This document shows, piece after piece, positions 33,600-42,777 of a DNA stretch of 50,304 nucleotides. Numbering within the stretch: position 1 is the first letter of the stretch; the number at the start of each line of letters is the position of its first letter. A model generated the notes under the pieces. That model was not told where the DNA came from. It did no database searches and was given only the letters and a program-made list of their open reading frames with translations. This stretch comes from Candidatus Zixiibacteriota bacterium (GTDB taxonomy: Bacteria > Zixibacteria > MSB-5A5 > GN15 > PGXB01), in contig JAPLUR010000042.1 of NCBI GenBank assembly GCA_026397505.1, positions 1 to 50,304 on the forward strand, read 5' to 3'. The position numbers and the translations under genes were made by a program.

Positions 33600-35309
33600 A
33601 TGCGCAAAGTAGACCAATTTTGCTTTTATGGCGTCGTGGCAATGTTCCTGTTGTCCCTGGTAATGCTCTCCTGCAGTACAAAGTCCCCGGTCGAACCGAC
33701 AACCGTGATTTGCAGTAAGGACTTTGATGCTTCCGGAGGCGAATTTACCTGCGGAGGGGCGACTATAGTTGTCGCGCCGGGAGCCCTGGACTCCGTCCTC
33801 ACGGTCAAGATCACCCAGATCCTGAAGCCGGCAAATCCACCTTCAAATTATTCTTTCCCGGAACCCGGTTATATCATTGAGCCGCACGATTACAGTTTCC
33901 AGGATTCAATAGCCATTCGCATCAATTATGCAAACGATGCGGCCGTTCACACTTTGTTTTATCTCGAGAATGCGACCGACACACTCTGGGATACTCTGTC
34001 CGGGGTAACCTATAATAGCGGAATAGTAACAATCGTTACCGATCACTTATCCTTTTTTGCGATCGGGAGATTTTCTCCGCTAACGGCAGTCTATGTCTCC
34101 AATTCCTCGCGTGGCATAGCTGCTGCCGGCACCGCAAAAGACCCTCTCCCTTCAGTCAATCTCGGCATTATCGCCGCCCTTGGCGCCGGAACCCCTTATC
34201 CGTCCGTTTATGTTGCTGAAGGCACTTATCAGGAGGATGTCACTTTTTTGGATGGAATCACTGTTCGGGGAGGATATGATCCCGTCAGTTGGGCAAAAAA
34301 AGCCGGTGCCTATTCAACTATTGAACTGAAAACAACCGCCGCCCGGGCATCTCTGATCAGTTCACCCACGACCATCTCGGCCCTGAAAATCATTGCCGGT
34401 TATCCGTTGGATCCGTCCGCAAATTCAATCGCCCTGCGTGCCGATTCCTGCACCAATAGTCTGGTTTTTGACTCCTGCTGGATCGAAGCCGGCAACGGAA
34501 GTGAAGGAAATGCCGGGTCAAGCGGCCTGAATGGAGGTCTTGGTTCCATAGGTACTCAAGGCACTGGATTGGCTAGCGGTAGAGGCGGACCGGGCTGCTA
34601 TTTGGGAGGCAATGGTGGACTTGGCACAGGAAGTGGCAGTAATGGCGCGGGGCCCCAAGGAGGCTCTGGCGGATCTTATAATAATTCAGGTGGAAACGGC
34701 GGGAATGGCCCATATGGTAATAATGGAGCGGGTGGCGCTATTGGCAGTCTTATAGCCGGTAATTGGGTAGCCGGTAACGGCGCCTCCGGTAATGACGGAA
34801 TCTGTGGTTCAGGCGGCGGCGGTGGCGGTGGTGGGTACTTCCTGTTTTGGTCTTCCGGTGGCGGCGGCGGCGGCGGCGGTGGATATGGCGGCAAGCTCGG
34901 GTTCGGCGGGAAAGGTGGCGGTGGTTCATTCGCAGTTTATCTCTGCAAATCATCTCCAATCTTTGAGGATTGCATATTTAAGGGCGGAACTGCTGGAAAT
35001 GGCGGTAACGGTGGCGATGGCGGTAAGGGGGGCGCAGGCGGCACAGGAGGTGCCGGTGGCTATAATAGTGGCGCGACCGGTGGCAATGGCGGCAGAGCCG
35101 GAATCGGCGGCCATGGGGGCGGCGGACAGGGTGGAGCAGGCGGTATAAGTTATTGTGTATTTAACGTTCTGAATAGCGTCCCTGCCTTGGTTCGCACAAC
35201 TTATAATGTCGGTCTGCCCGGTTCTGCCGGCGTTGGTGGAAAACAGGGGGTTGATGGAACACAAGCAGACAGCGGCGTGGCTGGTACAGCCGGCGAAATC
35301 GGACCATAA
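33600..35309 (+). CDS. Lipoprotein with ZU5-like domain, beta-helix segment and long glycine-rich C-terminal region
   Basis: The 569-residue protein has a lipoprotein-type signal with Cys25 (LVMLSCS). Residues about 40-160 resemble a ZU5 domain (GGEFTCGGATIVVAPGALDS, VLTVKITQ), used in surface proteins. Residues about 165-300 resemble a right-handed beta-helix of the DUF1565 type (AAGTAKDPLPSVNLGIIAAL, VYVAEGTYQEDVTFLDGITVRGGYDP). Residues about 300-560 are dominated by Gly, Ser, Asn and Ala with GGNGG and GGAGG repeats and two runs of eight to ten Gly. The Gly-rich part is interrupted by YLCKSSPIFEDCIFKGGTAG, a further beta-helix rung. Gly-rich tracts may be loops between helix rungs. It is probably exposed on the cell surface. 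The DNA is GGC/GGT repeat-rich and prone to slippage. Confidence 0.7.
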   Translation: MRKVDQFCFYGVVAMFLLSLVMLSCSTKSPVEPTTVICSKDFDASGGEFTCGGATIVVAPGALDSVLTVKITQILKPANPPSNYSFPEPGYIIEPHDYSFQDSIAIRINYANDAAVHTLFYLENATDTLWDTLSGVTYNSGIVTIVTDHLSFFAIGRFSPLTAVYVSNSSRGIAAAGTAKDPLPSVNLGIIAALGAGTPYPSVYVAEGTYQEDVTFLDGITVRGGYDPVSWAKKAGAYSTIELKTTAARASLISSPTTISALKIIAGYPLDPSANSIALRADSCTNSLVFDSCWIEAGNGSEGNAGSSGLNGGLGSIGTQGTGLASGRGGPGCYLGGNGGLGTGSGSNGAGPQGGSGGSYNNSGGNGGNGPYGNNGAGGAIGSLIAGNWVAGNGASGNDGICGSGGGGGGGGYFLFWSSGGGGGGGGGYGGKLGFGGKGGGGSFAVYLCKSSPIFEDCIFKGGTAGNGGNGGDGGKGGAGGTGGAGGYNSGATGGNGGRAGIGGHGGGGQGGAGGISYCVFNVLNSVPALVRTTYNVGLPGSAGVGGKQGVDGTQADSGVAGTAGEIGP

Positions 35310-35333
35310 TTGCCGACCGCTTTGCAAATAAAA

Positions 35334-35359
35334 AAGGGCACGCCCGATGGCGTGCCCTT
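35334..35359. terminator. Bidirectional rho-independent terminator between convergent genes
   Basis: An 11-bp stem (AAGGGCACGCC with GGCGTGCCCTT) and a CGAT loop are followed by CTTCTTAATTT on the plus strand and by TTTTATTT on the minus strand. It separates the Gly-rich lipoprotein gene from the convergent serine hydrolase gene. Confidence 0.88.
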
Positions 35360-35377
35360 CTTAATTTATGCTCAAAT

Positions 35378-37498
35378 CTATTTCTTTCTCGTCGCCGTAA
35401 AAATCCCATTCGGCTGCTTGAAAACCGCCGAAATTGCTTTGCCCTCTTTGTCCAGAATAAACTCGACACTGAAACCGGATAATCCCTTTAAATTAAATTC
35501 ATTCCCCTTGTAAGGGGTCAGGTCATAAGGCGGCTGCCCGGTAACGGTCAGCACCAGAGCACTATCTCTCTTCAAATCAAATCGGGATATCTGACCCATG
35601 ATTTCATATTCTCCTACAAACTTGGCCAGAAATTTCGGGTTTTTCATCTCCGGCGAGGCTTTCCGCACAAAGGCAATTTCGCTTACCGTCGGCTCCAGCG
35701 GAACCAGAAGCCGGTCAATATCCCCCTTGGTATTGGTCTGGAAATTGAACAATAAATTGGCGTTTTCAACTTCCTTAACGTTGGCGCGAAAAATGTCATA
35801 GTGCCAGTGTTCCAGCAAGGCCGTTATGCCGTTGAAAACGGCGGAGAGATTCTTGCCGTCATAGCTGACTTCAAGCAACCCGTACCCCGAATTTTCGTAC
35901 TCCCCGGCGTAATCCTCCATCTTATGCGAGGGTTTTGTCCCCGGTTTCCGTTCCTGCGCGATATCACTTTTCTTCTGAGCCTCTTTAATCTGAATGTACT
36001 GCATCCTTAAGCGGGAATTCCAGTCCACCGGCTCCATTCCCAGCATCAGATCGGCGGCATGGTCGGCCGCAATGCTTACCTCCGGGGTTCCATCCATATT
36101 GGTCAGGACAACAATCCCCAGGTTGTCCTGCGGATAAAGCGAAACGAGCGAGGAAAAACCGTCGATATTCCCCCCATGGTGCACCCGGTTGTGCCCGCGA
36201 TAGTCATCAATCATCCACCCCAATCCGTAAGCGGAATGCGAAAGCTCCGTGTACTGGAGAGGCGCGGCAATTGTCATATATGGAAGCTGCATCTGGGCAA
36301 AGCCGGCCGGAGAAATCAACTGAATATCCCCGACTTTCCCCTTATTCAGATGAAACTTAACCCATTTGGTCATATCCGCCAGATTGGAATTGATCGAACC
36401 GGCCGGCCCGATCAAATCAAGATTTCTGAACGGTATCTCCTTCACCAATGAATCTTCTTCCCGGTACGGCCGTGCGAAATCCGCCGCCTGCTGCGATTCG
36501 GCCACCGAGCAATTGCTTCCGGTCATCCCCAGCGGTGCAAAAATCAGCGTGCGAATATTTTCCTCCCAGCTTTTCCCGGTCGCCTGTTCCACCGCATAAC
36601 CGGCCGTGGCAAACATCAGATTCTGATACTGGAAATCGGTGCGGAAATCTTTATTCGGTTCCAGATACTGCAGGCGCTCAACCAGCTCTTTTCGGGAGAT
36701 GGAATTATTGCCGTACCATACCATGTCGTGACGCGGCAGCCCGGAGCGGTGCGTCACCAGGTCGCGCAGCGTCATCCGCTCGGATGCAAATTGATCTTTC
36801 AATTTGAAATTGGGAATATAAGTTCGGACCGTTTTATCCCAGTCGACCTTGCCGCTGTCGGCCAGAATCCCGATCACCATCGTCGTGAAAGCTTTGGTGG
36901 CCGAGCCGATGGCAAAAACTGTAATTGGCGTCACCGGCAGACTGTCTTTGACATTACGCTTTCCGTATCCTTCGCTGAAAAGAACCATGCCGTCCTTGAC
37001 TATCGCCATCGCCAGCCCGGGGACTTTCCAGATTTTCATCGTGGAATCGATAAAAGCACGGAGGGCGATCAGTTTCTCATTGAGCGATTTGGCCTGCTGC
37101 TCAATTTCAGTCTTTCCTTTTCTGCTGAGACTGAATGAATATGTCTGCCCGCTCTGGGTAAAATTCCCGGTGATACTATCCCCATCCGGTTCGACTACCC
37201 CTTTAAAAGTCGGCGCCCCCGGTACATTCACGATTTCAAATGTGACATTGTCCCCCTCAACCGTGATATTCTTCAAAGGCAGCCCTTTGGCCCCCTGAAG
37301 CGGTATATCGATCGCTCCTTTCAGGCCTCCGGAACTGTCCCGCGAGAAATCAACAGTAATCCCCAATTCCATCCCTGGAAGATTGATAGCGCCATTCCAG
37401 AGACCGGTTAAATCGGTAACTCTCGCTGCCGCCATTAATGGTATTTGGCTACCGACAATCAGGGCCAAAATAAAGACAAGAATCCAATTCTTTTTCAT
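35378..37498 (-). CDS. Secreted beta-lactamase-related serine hydrolase with DUF3471-like C-terminal domains
   Basis: The start at 37498 (MKKNWILVFILALIVGS) follows AAGGAGGAGTGAA; an earlier in-frame ATG at 37549 is less likely. The 706-residue protein has a signal peptide and an N-terminal beta domain (about 28-128: LTGLWNGAINL, ITVDFSRDSSG). The catalytic domain carries Ser199-Ala-Thr-Lys202 and Tyr291-Gln-Asn293, with HHGGNIDGF near 410 as third motif. Two beta domains of the DUF3471 type follow. The family acts on D-peptides, esters or amides; many members have no known substrate. The small membrane protein gene lies just upstream on the same strand (69 bp), and both are divergent from an ECF sigma factor gene. 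Confidence 0.88.
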   Translation of the reverse strand: MKKNWILVFILALIVGSQIPLMAAARVTDLTGLWNGAINLPGMELGITVDFSRDSSGGLKGAIDIPLQGAKGLPLKNITVEGDNVTFEIVNVPGAPTFKGVVEPDGDSITGNFTQSGQTYSFSLSRKGKTEIEQQAKSLNEKLIALRAFIDSTMKIWKVPGLAMAIVKDGMVLFSEGYGKRNVKDSLPVTPITVFAIGSATKAFTTMVIGILADSGKVDWDKTVRTYIPNFKLKDQFASERMTLRDLVTHRSGLPRHDMVWYGNNSISRKELVERLQYLEPNKDFRTDFQYQNLMFATAGYAVEQATGKSWEENIRTLIFAPLGMTGSNCSVAESQQAADFARPYREEDSLVKEIPFRNLDLIGPAGSINSNLADMTKWVKFHLNKGKVGDIQLISPAGFAQMQLPYMTIAAPLQYTELSHSAYGLGWMIDDYRGHNRVHHGGNIDGFSSLVSLYPQDNLGIVVLTNMDGTPEVSIAADHAADLMLGMEPVDWNSRLRMQYIQIKEAQKKSDIAQERKPGTKPSHKMEDYAGEYENSGYGLLEVSYDGKNLSAVFNGITALLEHWHYDIFRANVKEVENANLLFNFQTNTKGDIDRLLVPLEPTVSEIAFVRKASPEMKNPKFLAKFVGEYEIMGQISRFDLKRDSALVLTVTGQPPYDLTPYKGNEFNLKGLSGFSVEFILDKEGKAISAVFKQPNGIFTATRKK

Positions 37499-37567
37499 TT
37501 CACTCCTCCTTGATTGTCGGAAAGTAGCCAAATCTCGGCTTGAATTCAATCGGAAATTTATCCCCGA

Positions 37568-37930
37568 CTATTGCATGAGATTTTCATCTTTACCCTTCTT
37601 CATCATCCGGGCGGCAATAAAATAGTAGATAACCAGCGCCAGACCGCTTAAGATAAGCATTGCTGAGATCGTGAGTTCAGCCTGCGTCTCCTCGGGCGCG
37701 GATAGTCCAATCAGTGCGCCCAGACCCAGAGCCACCAGAACCATTCCCCATTTCAGCGAGGTGGGCACACCCAGGCCGGGAAGATCCGAATAGAGATGTT
37801 TGACACTGTCGTCAAGCTTCCCTTTTTCGATCAATTCCTTCTTGATCTTATAATCCAGAGATATTTTGACAATATACCCCGCCGCGCCGAAAACCGCGAT
37901 TATCGGGAAAATCTCCCAAAAATGTTCCAT
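37568..37930 (-). CDS. Small two- to three-helix membrane protein (DUF6249-like)
   Basis: The start at 37930 (MEHFWEIFPIIAVFGAAGYIV) has AAGGAG 7 nt upstream. The 120-residue product has an N-terminal helix (about 7-24), a charged segment with KIKKELIEKGKLDD, and two more helices (about 57-78 and 85-108). Its end is basic (ARMMKKGKDENLMQ). Proteins of this DUF6249-like type often sit next to ECF sigma factors. Here it is divergent from one, with 125 bp between them. The function is unknown; a link to sigma signalling is by association only. Confidence 0.7.
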   Translation of the reverse strand: MEHFWEIFPIIAVFGAAGYIVKISLDYKIKKELIEKGKLDDSVKHLYSDLPGLGVPTSLKWGMVLVALGLGALIGLSAPEETQAELTISAMLILSGLALVIYYFIAARMMKKGKDENLMQ

Positions 37931-38055
37931 CACAAACTCCTTTCTTTTGGTTTTTGTCTCATTAGACCATTTCTGCCCTGACAATGTTGCAGTAAACCAG
38001 AAATTCCTGCAACATTCCGCTGCCTCCGGCGGTCAAATCAGATAGGATTAATTAG

Positions 38056-38628
38056 ATGATAGAGTCCCGCCATCTGATAGACAGGATCATTTCCGGCGAC
38101 CGGGAGGCTTTCCGACTGTTTGTCGAGCAATACCAGCGCTTGGTGGGGCATATTGTCTTCCGAATGGTCGACTGCAAAGATGACCGGGAAGATATCTGTC
38201 AGGAGGTCTTTCTTAAAGTGTATCAGAACCTCTCTGAATTTCGATCTCAATCGCGGCTTTCCACGTGGATTGGGGCTGTCGCCTACAATACCTGCGTGAA
38301 TTACCTGCAGAAAAAGAAACACCAGCCGCTTGATATTCTTCATAATGATGAGGGAGAGGCCGATGATCTTGGCACCCTCGAAACGCCCCCCGATGACCGG
38401 ATGGAACAATTCGACCTTTCCTTCAATCTGCATCGCGAGATTGAGAAAATTCCACCGCACTACCGAACCGTCCTGACTTTATACCATCTTGATGAAATGA
38501 CCTACAGTGAAATTGGTTTGATCATGAAAATGCCCGAGGGAACAGTCAAAAGCTATTTATTCCGCGCCAGAAAGATCCTTAAAGAAAGACTTCTGGCCAA
38601 ATATACTCAGGAGGATTTATGCCGTTGA
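38056..38628 (+). CDS. ECF-type RNA polymerase sigma factor
   Basis: The 190-residue protein has region 2 (about 8-75: LIDRIISGDREAFRLFVEQYQ, DREDICQEVFLKVYQNL, FRSQSRLSTWIGAVAYNTCVNYLQ) and region 4 (about 130-180: IPPHYRTVLTLYHLDEMTYSEIGLIMKMPEGTVKS, given for its helix-turn-helix). It lacks region 3, as ECF factors do. Its stop overlaps the start of a zinc-finger anti-sigma gene by 10 nt, so the two are made in fixed ratio. It likely controls its own promoter and perhaps the divergent hydrolase unit. Confidence 0.93.
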   Translation: MIESRHLIDRIISGDREAFRLFVEQYQRLVGHIVFRMVDCKDDREDICQEVFLKVYQNLSEFRSQSRLSTWIGAVAYNTCVNYLQKKKHQPLDILHNDEGEADDLGTLETPPDDRMEQFDLSFNLHREIEKIPPHYRTVLTLYHLDEMTYSEIGLIMKMPEGTVKSYLFRARKILKERLLAKYTQEDLCR

Positions 38629-39095
38629 GACATCTCACCGATGACCGGCTTCAGGAATATCTTGATAGAAATACCGCCAAACAGGATATGGAACTGATTG
38701 TTCATCTCAGAACCTGTGACCAATGCCGCAGGAAACTCGATACTTACCGGCTCCTGTACGGCGAGTTAAGACACCTGCCCGAGCCCGATCTCCCTCCCGA
38801 TTTTGCCGCTTCCACCGCCGCGCTTCTGCCGATAGGGCAGAAAAGAGCGCCGGCACACAATCTGCCGGGTTACTTGCTCCCCATCCTGGGCGGAGCGGCC
38901 TCTTTGGTGCTGACATCATATTTTGTCGATCTGAAGTCTCTGGGAAAGTGGCTGGTCGAGATTTTTGCCCCTCTGACCAGACTGCCCGCCGTTTTGAATG
39001 GAAGTATGAACCTGCTGATATACACCGGTCTGATTCTCCTGCTGTTGTTTCTGGTCGATTCTTTTATCATTCATCCGCGGCACAAAACCTCTTAA
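38619..39095 (+). CDS. Zinc-finger (zf-HC2) membrane anti-sigma factor
   Basis: The 158-residue protein has the HxxxCxxC zinc motif in VHLRTCDQCRRKL near residues 28-36, the usual sigma-binding N-terminal domain. Two hydrophobic segments follow (PILGGAASLVLTSYF near 88-102 and LLIYTGLILLLLFLVDSFII near 132-151). The family holds its ECF partner at the membrane until a signal arrives. The gene overlaps that partner. The periplasmic loop is short, so the signal may be sensed in the membrane or through another protein such as the DUF6249-like neighbour. Confidence 0.9.
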   Translation: MPLRHLTDDRLQEYLDRNTAKQDMELIVHLRTCDQCRRKLDTYRLLYGELRHLPEPDLPPDFAASTAALLPIGQKRAPAHNLPGYLLPILGGAASLVLTSYFVDLKSLGKWLVEIFAPLTRLPAVLNGSMNLLIYTGLILLLLFLVDSFIIHPRHKTS

Positions 39096-39211
39096 ACCGA
39101 GCCTGCCTCCAAATCCTTCAAACCGGCGGCGGCGCCTTTCCTAAAAACCATTTGCATAAATCAGACATATATCTGTACTTTCAGACTATTCAGTAGATTA
39201 AGAGAGTAAAG

Positions 39212-40309
39212 ATGAAAAAATATCTTATCCCGGCCGCCATTTTTCTCTGTTTTGTCGGGCTGTATCTCGGCTATTCGAATATAAAAAACAGCAATTATAT
39301 CTTTCTACCGGTCTGGGATATCCGGCATTACATCGATATCTCCGAAATCGGGTATCAGGTCTATCCTTGCACGCCGGGCGTAGAATATCCGGCCGGAAAA
39401 ATATGCGGCAATGCCGGCTGGTATCCCTTCTGGCCGATAGTGGCAAAGCTCATCCGCCCGCTGACCGGCGGTTCCTCGCAGATTACCTTTATCGGCCTGG
39501 CTTTTCTTTTCACTTTCCTTTCCTTCCTGACACTCTTTCGCTTCATGGAAAAGAATTTCGGCCTCAAAGAAGCGGTAATCTCCACTCTGGCTCTTGCCTT
39601 CGGCCCCGGCTCTTTTTATTTCCTGACTGGTTTTCCTTATGCTCTTTTTATTTTTCTTTTTATTCTCTATCTCTTTCTCCTGTATCGCCCGCCGGATCTC
39701 AACCGCGATATCGGCCTCTTTGCCGTCGCCCTGGCCATCTCTCTAACCTACCCCAGCGGGGCTCTCCTCGTGATTATCCCTTTCCTTTGGTACATCGTCT
39801 CAAAGCATCGCGAAAAAATCTCTCTCCGTACCCCGGGCTACTGGTTGGGTTTGGCCAAATATGTCTTACCCTTTATCCTCGGGCCGCTGCTTCTCTGGAG
39901 CTATTTCTATTTCAAATTTGATGATTTTTTTCTGCAGTTGCATTTCCAGGCCAAATATCAGCGTACCTGGGCCGTACCTTTCTGGATCATTTTTAAGAGC
40001 CTTACGCAAGATCCCATCTTCAGCCCCAAGAACGCCGTAATTCTGTGGTATGGACTGACCTTTCTTCTCTACATCCCCTATAGAATCAGAACCGAACTTT
40101 GGGTGTCGGCTCTGGTGCTCTATCTCTTTTCTCCCGCCACCGGAACAACCATGTCAATTTATCGGCACTATCTCATCCTGCTTCCGTGCTACATGATTAT
40201 CGGCGCCTCGCCGCGCCCACGCTGGTTCAAACTCGCCTTTGTCCTGGCTGGACTGGTTCTGGCCATCACCGTTCTGTTCCCGCTTTTTATTAGCAATCGA
40301 CTGATTTGA
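39212..40309 (+). CDS. Polytopic mannosyltransferase-like membrane protein (PIG-V/Gpi18-like, GT-C fold)
   Basis: The 365-residue protein has about nine to ten membrane helices. The first extracytoplasmic loop holds WDIRHYIDISEIGYQ, the WD-x-x-HY signature of PIG-V/Gpi18-type mannosyltransferases, and NAGWYPFWPIVAKL follows, matching their FFPLYP-type segment. Such enzymes use a lipid-linked sugar on the outer face of the membrane. A cluster of Cys (YPCTPG, KICGNAG) in the same loop is unusual. There is no neighbouring glycan operon, so the acceptor is unknown. It lies 116 bp after the anti-sigma gene. Confidence 0.8.
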   Translation: MKKYLIPAAIFLCFVGLYLGYSNIKNSNYIFLPVWDIRHYIDISEIGYQVYPCTPGVEYPAGKICGNAGWYPFWPIVAKLIRPLTGGSSQITFIGLAFLFTFLSFLTLFRFMEKNFGLKEAVISTLALAFGPGSFYFLTGFPYALFIFLFILYLFLLYRPPDLNRDIGLFAVALAISLTYPSGALLVIIPFLWYIVSKHREKISLRTPGYWLGLAKYVLPFILGPLLLWSYFYFKFDDFFLQLHFQAKYQRTWAVPFWIIFKSLTQDPIFSPKNAVILWYGLTFLLYIPYRIRTELWVSALVLYLFSPATGTTMSIYRHYLILLPCYMIIGASPRPRWFKLAFVLAGLVLAITVLFPLFISNRLI

Positions 40310-40439
40310 GAGCTATTTAGCAGTTGCTATGACCGCCCCGAGCGGGAAAACCACTCATCGCTGTTGAAATAGAAGCGGGATTGTATTATCTTGACAGGCA
40401 ATTCATTGTATAAATAGGAAAATTGACAGAGGAATAAAT

Positions 40440-42773
40440 ATGTCGAGAATCGGCCCTTATATCATGGCCCTGGCTGTTCTTTTTCTTTCAGTTACAGGAT
40501 ATTCCCAAACACCAAAAAAAATCTGCCGCATCGCCTATCTTGAAGCCGGTAATTACCTGGTACAAAAGGCAACGATGAACGTGCTGCGCGACGATCTCGA
40601 CCTGCTGGCGGGCGATTCTATCGATATTCAATTCCTGCCCGATGCCTATCTCACGGCCGAATGGAAAAGGGACATCTCAAGGGCGATGGCCGGCGACCTG
40701 GCAAAAAATAAAAATGTTGACCTGGTTATTGCAGCCGGCCCCTGGGTCGTGAGCGACCTGCTTGAAGCCGGCTTCAAGAAACCTATTGTCGCCATCGGCC
40801 AATTTGATCCCGAAATAATGGGGCTCTGCGATAGTCTCGGGCGCCCCATAGCGAGCAATTTAACGGTCAACTACAGCCCGAACAAGATTAGGAACGATAT
40901 CGCCGCACTGGAGAAGGTTTTTCCCTCCCGCAAAATCGGCCTGCTCTACTTCCCCTCGGGGGATGAATCCGAAAAACTAAGGGATCGAGTTTATGCCGCT
41001 GCCGGGCAGTTCGGCGCCACCGTCCATACCGCGAAAGAGTTCACGCCGGTCGGGAAATACACTTTTTTCAACTCCTTCCAAAAAATCAGCCGGCAGATTG
41101 ATGTCCTGTATCTTCCCGCCCTCTGGGGAATGGAGCTTGACCAGATAAAGCAATTCTTTTATGAAACACAGAACGCCCGGGTGCCGACCTTTGTCGCCGA
41201 GGGGATTCTTCTGGTGGAGAAAGATGCCGTCGCCGCCAATTGCCTTCGGCCATATAAATCAATGGCTCGTTTTTCGGCCTATAAGATCATAAATATCATC
41301 CGTGGCGCCGAACCGGCCTCTTTACCGACCCGCCTCGATGAATTCGAGGAACTCTGCCTCAATCTCGATGCCGCTGCCAAAGTGGGCGTTGCCTTTCCCC
41401 GCAAAGTAATGAATGATGCTAAGCTTTTACCGGCCTTACCGGCTGATACCGTCGCCACTTATTCTCTTCCCCGCGCGATCGAACAGGCCCTGGCCGAAAA
41501 TGCTGGCTTCCAGGCCAACAGCCTCATCTATGACCGCGCCGTGGCTGAGGCGAAAAATGCCTATGTCGGCTTCTATCCCCGGGTTGATCTCACCATGTCC
41601 GCCGCATCCACCGATAATGAAACCGCCGTCACCCATTTTGAGTCTCTTTTCAATCGCGAATCTCAGGTAGGCCTTACCGTGGAGCAGAAACTCTTTTCCT
41701 TTCCGGCCCTCAAAGCGGTTCAAATCGCCAGGAAAAATATGGCTCTCAAAGATGTTGATCGGCATCAGGCCGAAATGGATCTCAGGCAATCTGTTGTCGC
41801 GGCCTACTTGTCGGTTATGGAAAAGGAGGATTTGGTCGCGGGCCTTGAGGAAATCATGGATCGCCTCCGCGATATCCGCGATTATTCGGCCACCGGCGTC
41901 AGACTTGGCCTGGCCGATTCCAGTGAAATTCCTCTTATCGAGGAGCGGCTGGTAAAAGCCAAAATTGAACTCTTCAATGCCAAAAGCGACCAACGTATTG
42001 CTCGTGTCATATTCAATGTTCTGGTTGACCGCCCGGGCGATTATGATTTCCTCCTTGACAGGGGCGAGTTTACCCCCGAAGTCATGGCGGCGATGGTGCG
42101 AAAGCTGGATGAATATATCGCCACCGGCGCCAAAGAAAAAAAATTCGAGCAGTACCTGTTGGATGTCGGCGTAAGGAATTCCACCGCCATGGCCATGGCC
42201 GACCTGAATATCGGGATTCAGCGGGATCTCCTTTCGCGCCACAAAGCGCGATATCTTCCCGAATTGAGCTTGCAGGCGGGATATTCCTACGGCCGCCAGT
42301 TTTCTCCGGCGGTGAGTGACAAGAATCACTATTGGATCTTCGGCGGCCTGCTGAAATTCCCCCTTTTCCCGGGAGATCGGACCCACAGCGGCAAAGCGCT
42401 TCAGATCGGCATGGATGCGGTGCTTTATAAAAAAGATGCGGCGCGCTATGAAAAAATGCGCGAGGTTTTATCCGAGAAGAATGAACTGGCCGCCCTGATG
42501 AGCACCCTGCCTCTCGATTATTTCGCCCGCAACATTTCCTCGCTCAACCTCGATGCTGCCCGCCGGGAATATAACGCCGGCAAACTCTCTTTAAGAGAAC
42601 TGCTGTCCCAGGAGGAAAGGAGTTCCGCTCAGGCGGTAAGTACCGTCGAGAATAGATATCTTTTTTTTCTGACTTACGCTGAACTTCTTTATTCCTGCGG
42701 CGTCGGCTATTTGATTCACAGCACCCCTCAGGAAAATGATTTCTACAGAAATCTCGAGAACTACTTGAAGTAA
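40440..42773 (+). CDS. Fusion of an ABC-type substrate-binding domain with a TolC-like outer-membrane channel
   Basis: The 777-residue protein has a signal peptide (about 1-22, ending GYSQT). Residues about 25-330 match the ABC_sub_bind (TrpX-like) fold: ICRIAYLEAGNY, DLVIAAGPWVVSDLLEAGFKKPIVAIGQFDP, FPSRKIGLLYFPSGDE, QIDVLYLPALWGMELDQI and VPTFVAEGILLVEKDAVAA (split here for key positions). Residues about 345-770 are a TolC/OEP region with paired long helices: AIEQALAENAGFQANSL, then VVAAYLSVMEKEDLVAG, GVRLGLADSSEIPLIEERL, LPELSLQAGYSYG and YNAGKLSLRELL. Stand-alone TolC forms trimeric export channels. A binding module ahead of it could load a ligand or gate the channel. The open frame is continuous, so the fusion is real in this sequence. 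No pump genes adjoin it. Confidence 0.85.
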   Translation: MSRIGPYIMALAVLFLSVTGYSQTPKKICRIAYLEAGNYLVQKATMNVLRDDLDLLAGDSIDIQFLPDAYLTAEWKRDISRAMAGDLAKNKNVDLVIAAGPWVVSDLLEAGFKKPIVAIGQFDPEIMGLCDSLGRPIASNLTVNYSPNKIRNDIAALEKVFPSRKIGLLYFPSGDESEKLRDRVYAAAGQFGATVHTAKEFTPVGKYTFFNSFQKISRQIDVLYLPALWGMELDQIKQFFYETQNARVPTFVAEGILLVEKDAVAANCLRPYKSMARFSAYKIINIIRGAEPASLPTRLDEFEELCLNLDAAAKVGVAFPRKVMNDAKLLPALPADTVATYSLPRAIEQALAENAGFQANSLIYDRAVAEAKNAYVGFYPRVDLTMSAASTDNETAVTHFESLFNRESQVGLTVEQKLFSFPALKAVQIARKNMALKDVDRHQAEMDLRQSVVAAYLSVMEKEDLVAGLEEIMDRLRDIRDYSATGVRLGLADSSEIPLIEERLVKAKIELFNAKSDQRIARVIFNVLVDRPGDYDFLLDRGEFTPEVMAAMVRKLDEYIATGAKEKKFEQYLLDVGVRNSTAMAMADLNIGIQRDLLSRHKARYLPELSLQAGYSYGRQFSPAVSDKNHYWIFGGLLKFPLFPGDRTHSGKALQIGMDAVLYKKDAARYEKMREVLSEKNELAALMSTLPLDYFARNISSLNLDAARREYNAGKLSLRELLSQEERSSAQAVSTVENRYLFFLTYAELLYSCGVGYLIHSTPQENDFYRNLENYLK

Positions 42774-42777
42774 ATAA

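Noticed and set aside
34676-34894. Proline-rich antisense frame opposite the glycine-rich lipoprotein
   Set aside because: Poly-proline on the minus strand is the automatic complement of GGC/GGT glycine codons; no signal or ribosome-binding site is present.
41436-42386. 316-codon minus-strand open frame inside the TolC fusion
   Set aside because: It is antisense to a clear TolC/OEP domain with paired helices; the frame shows no recognised domain.
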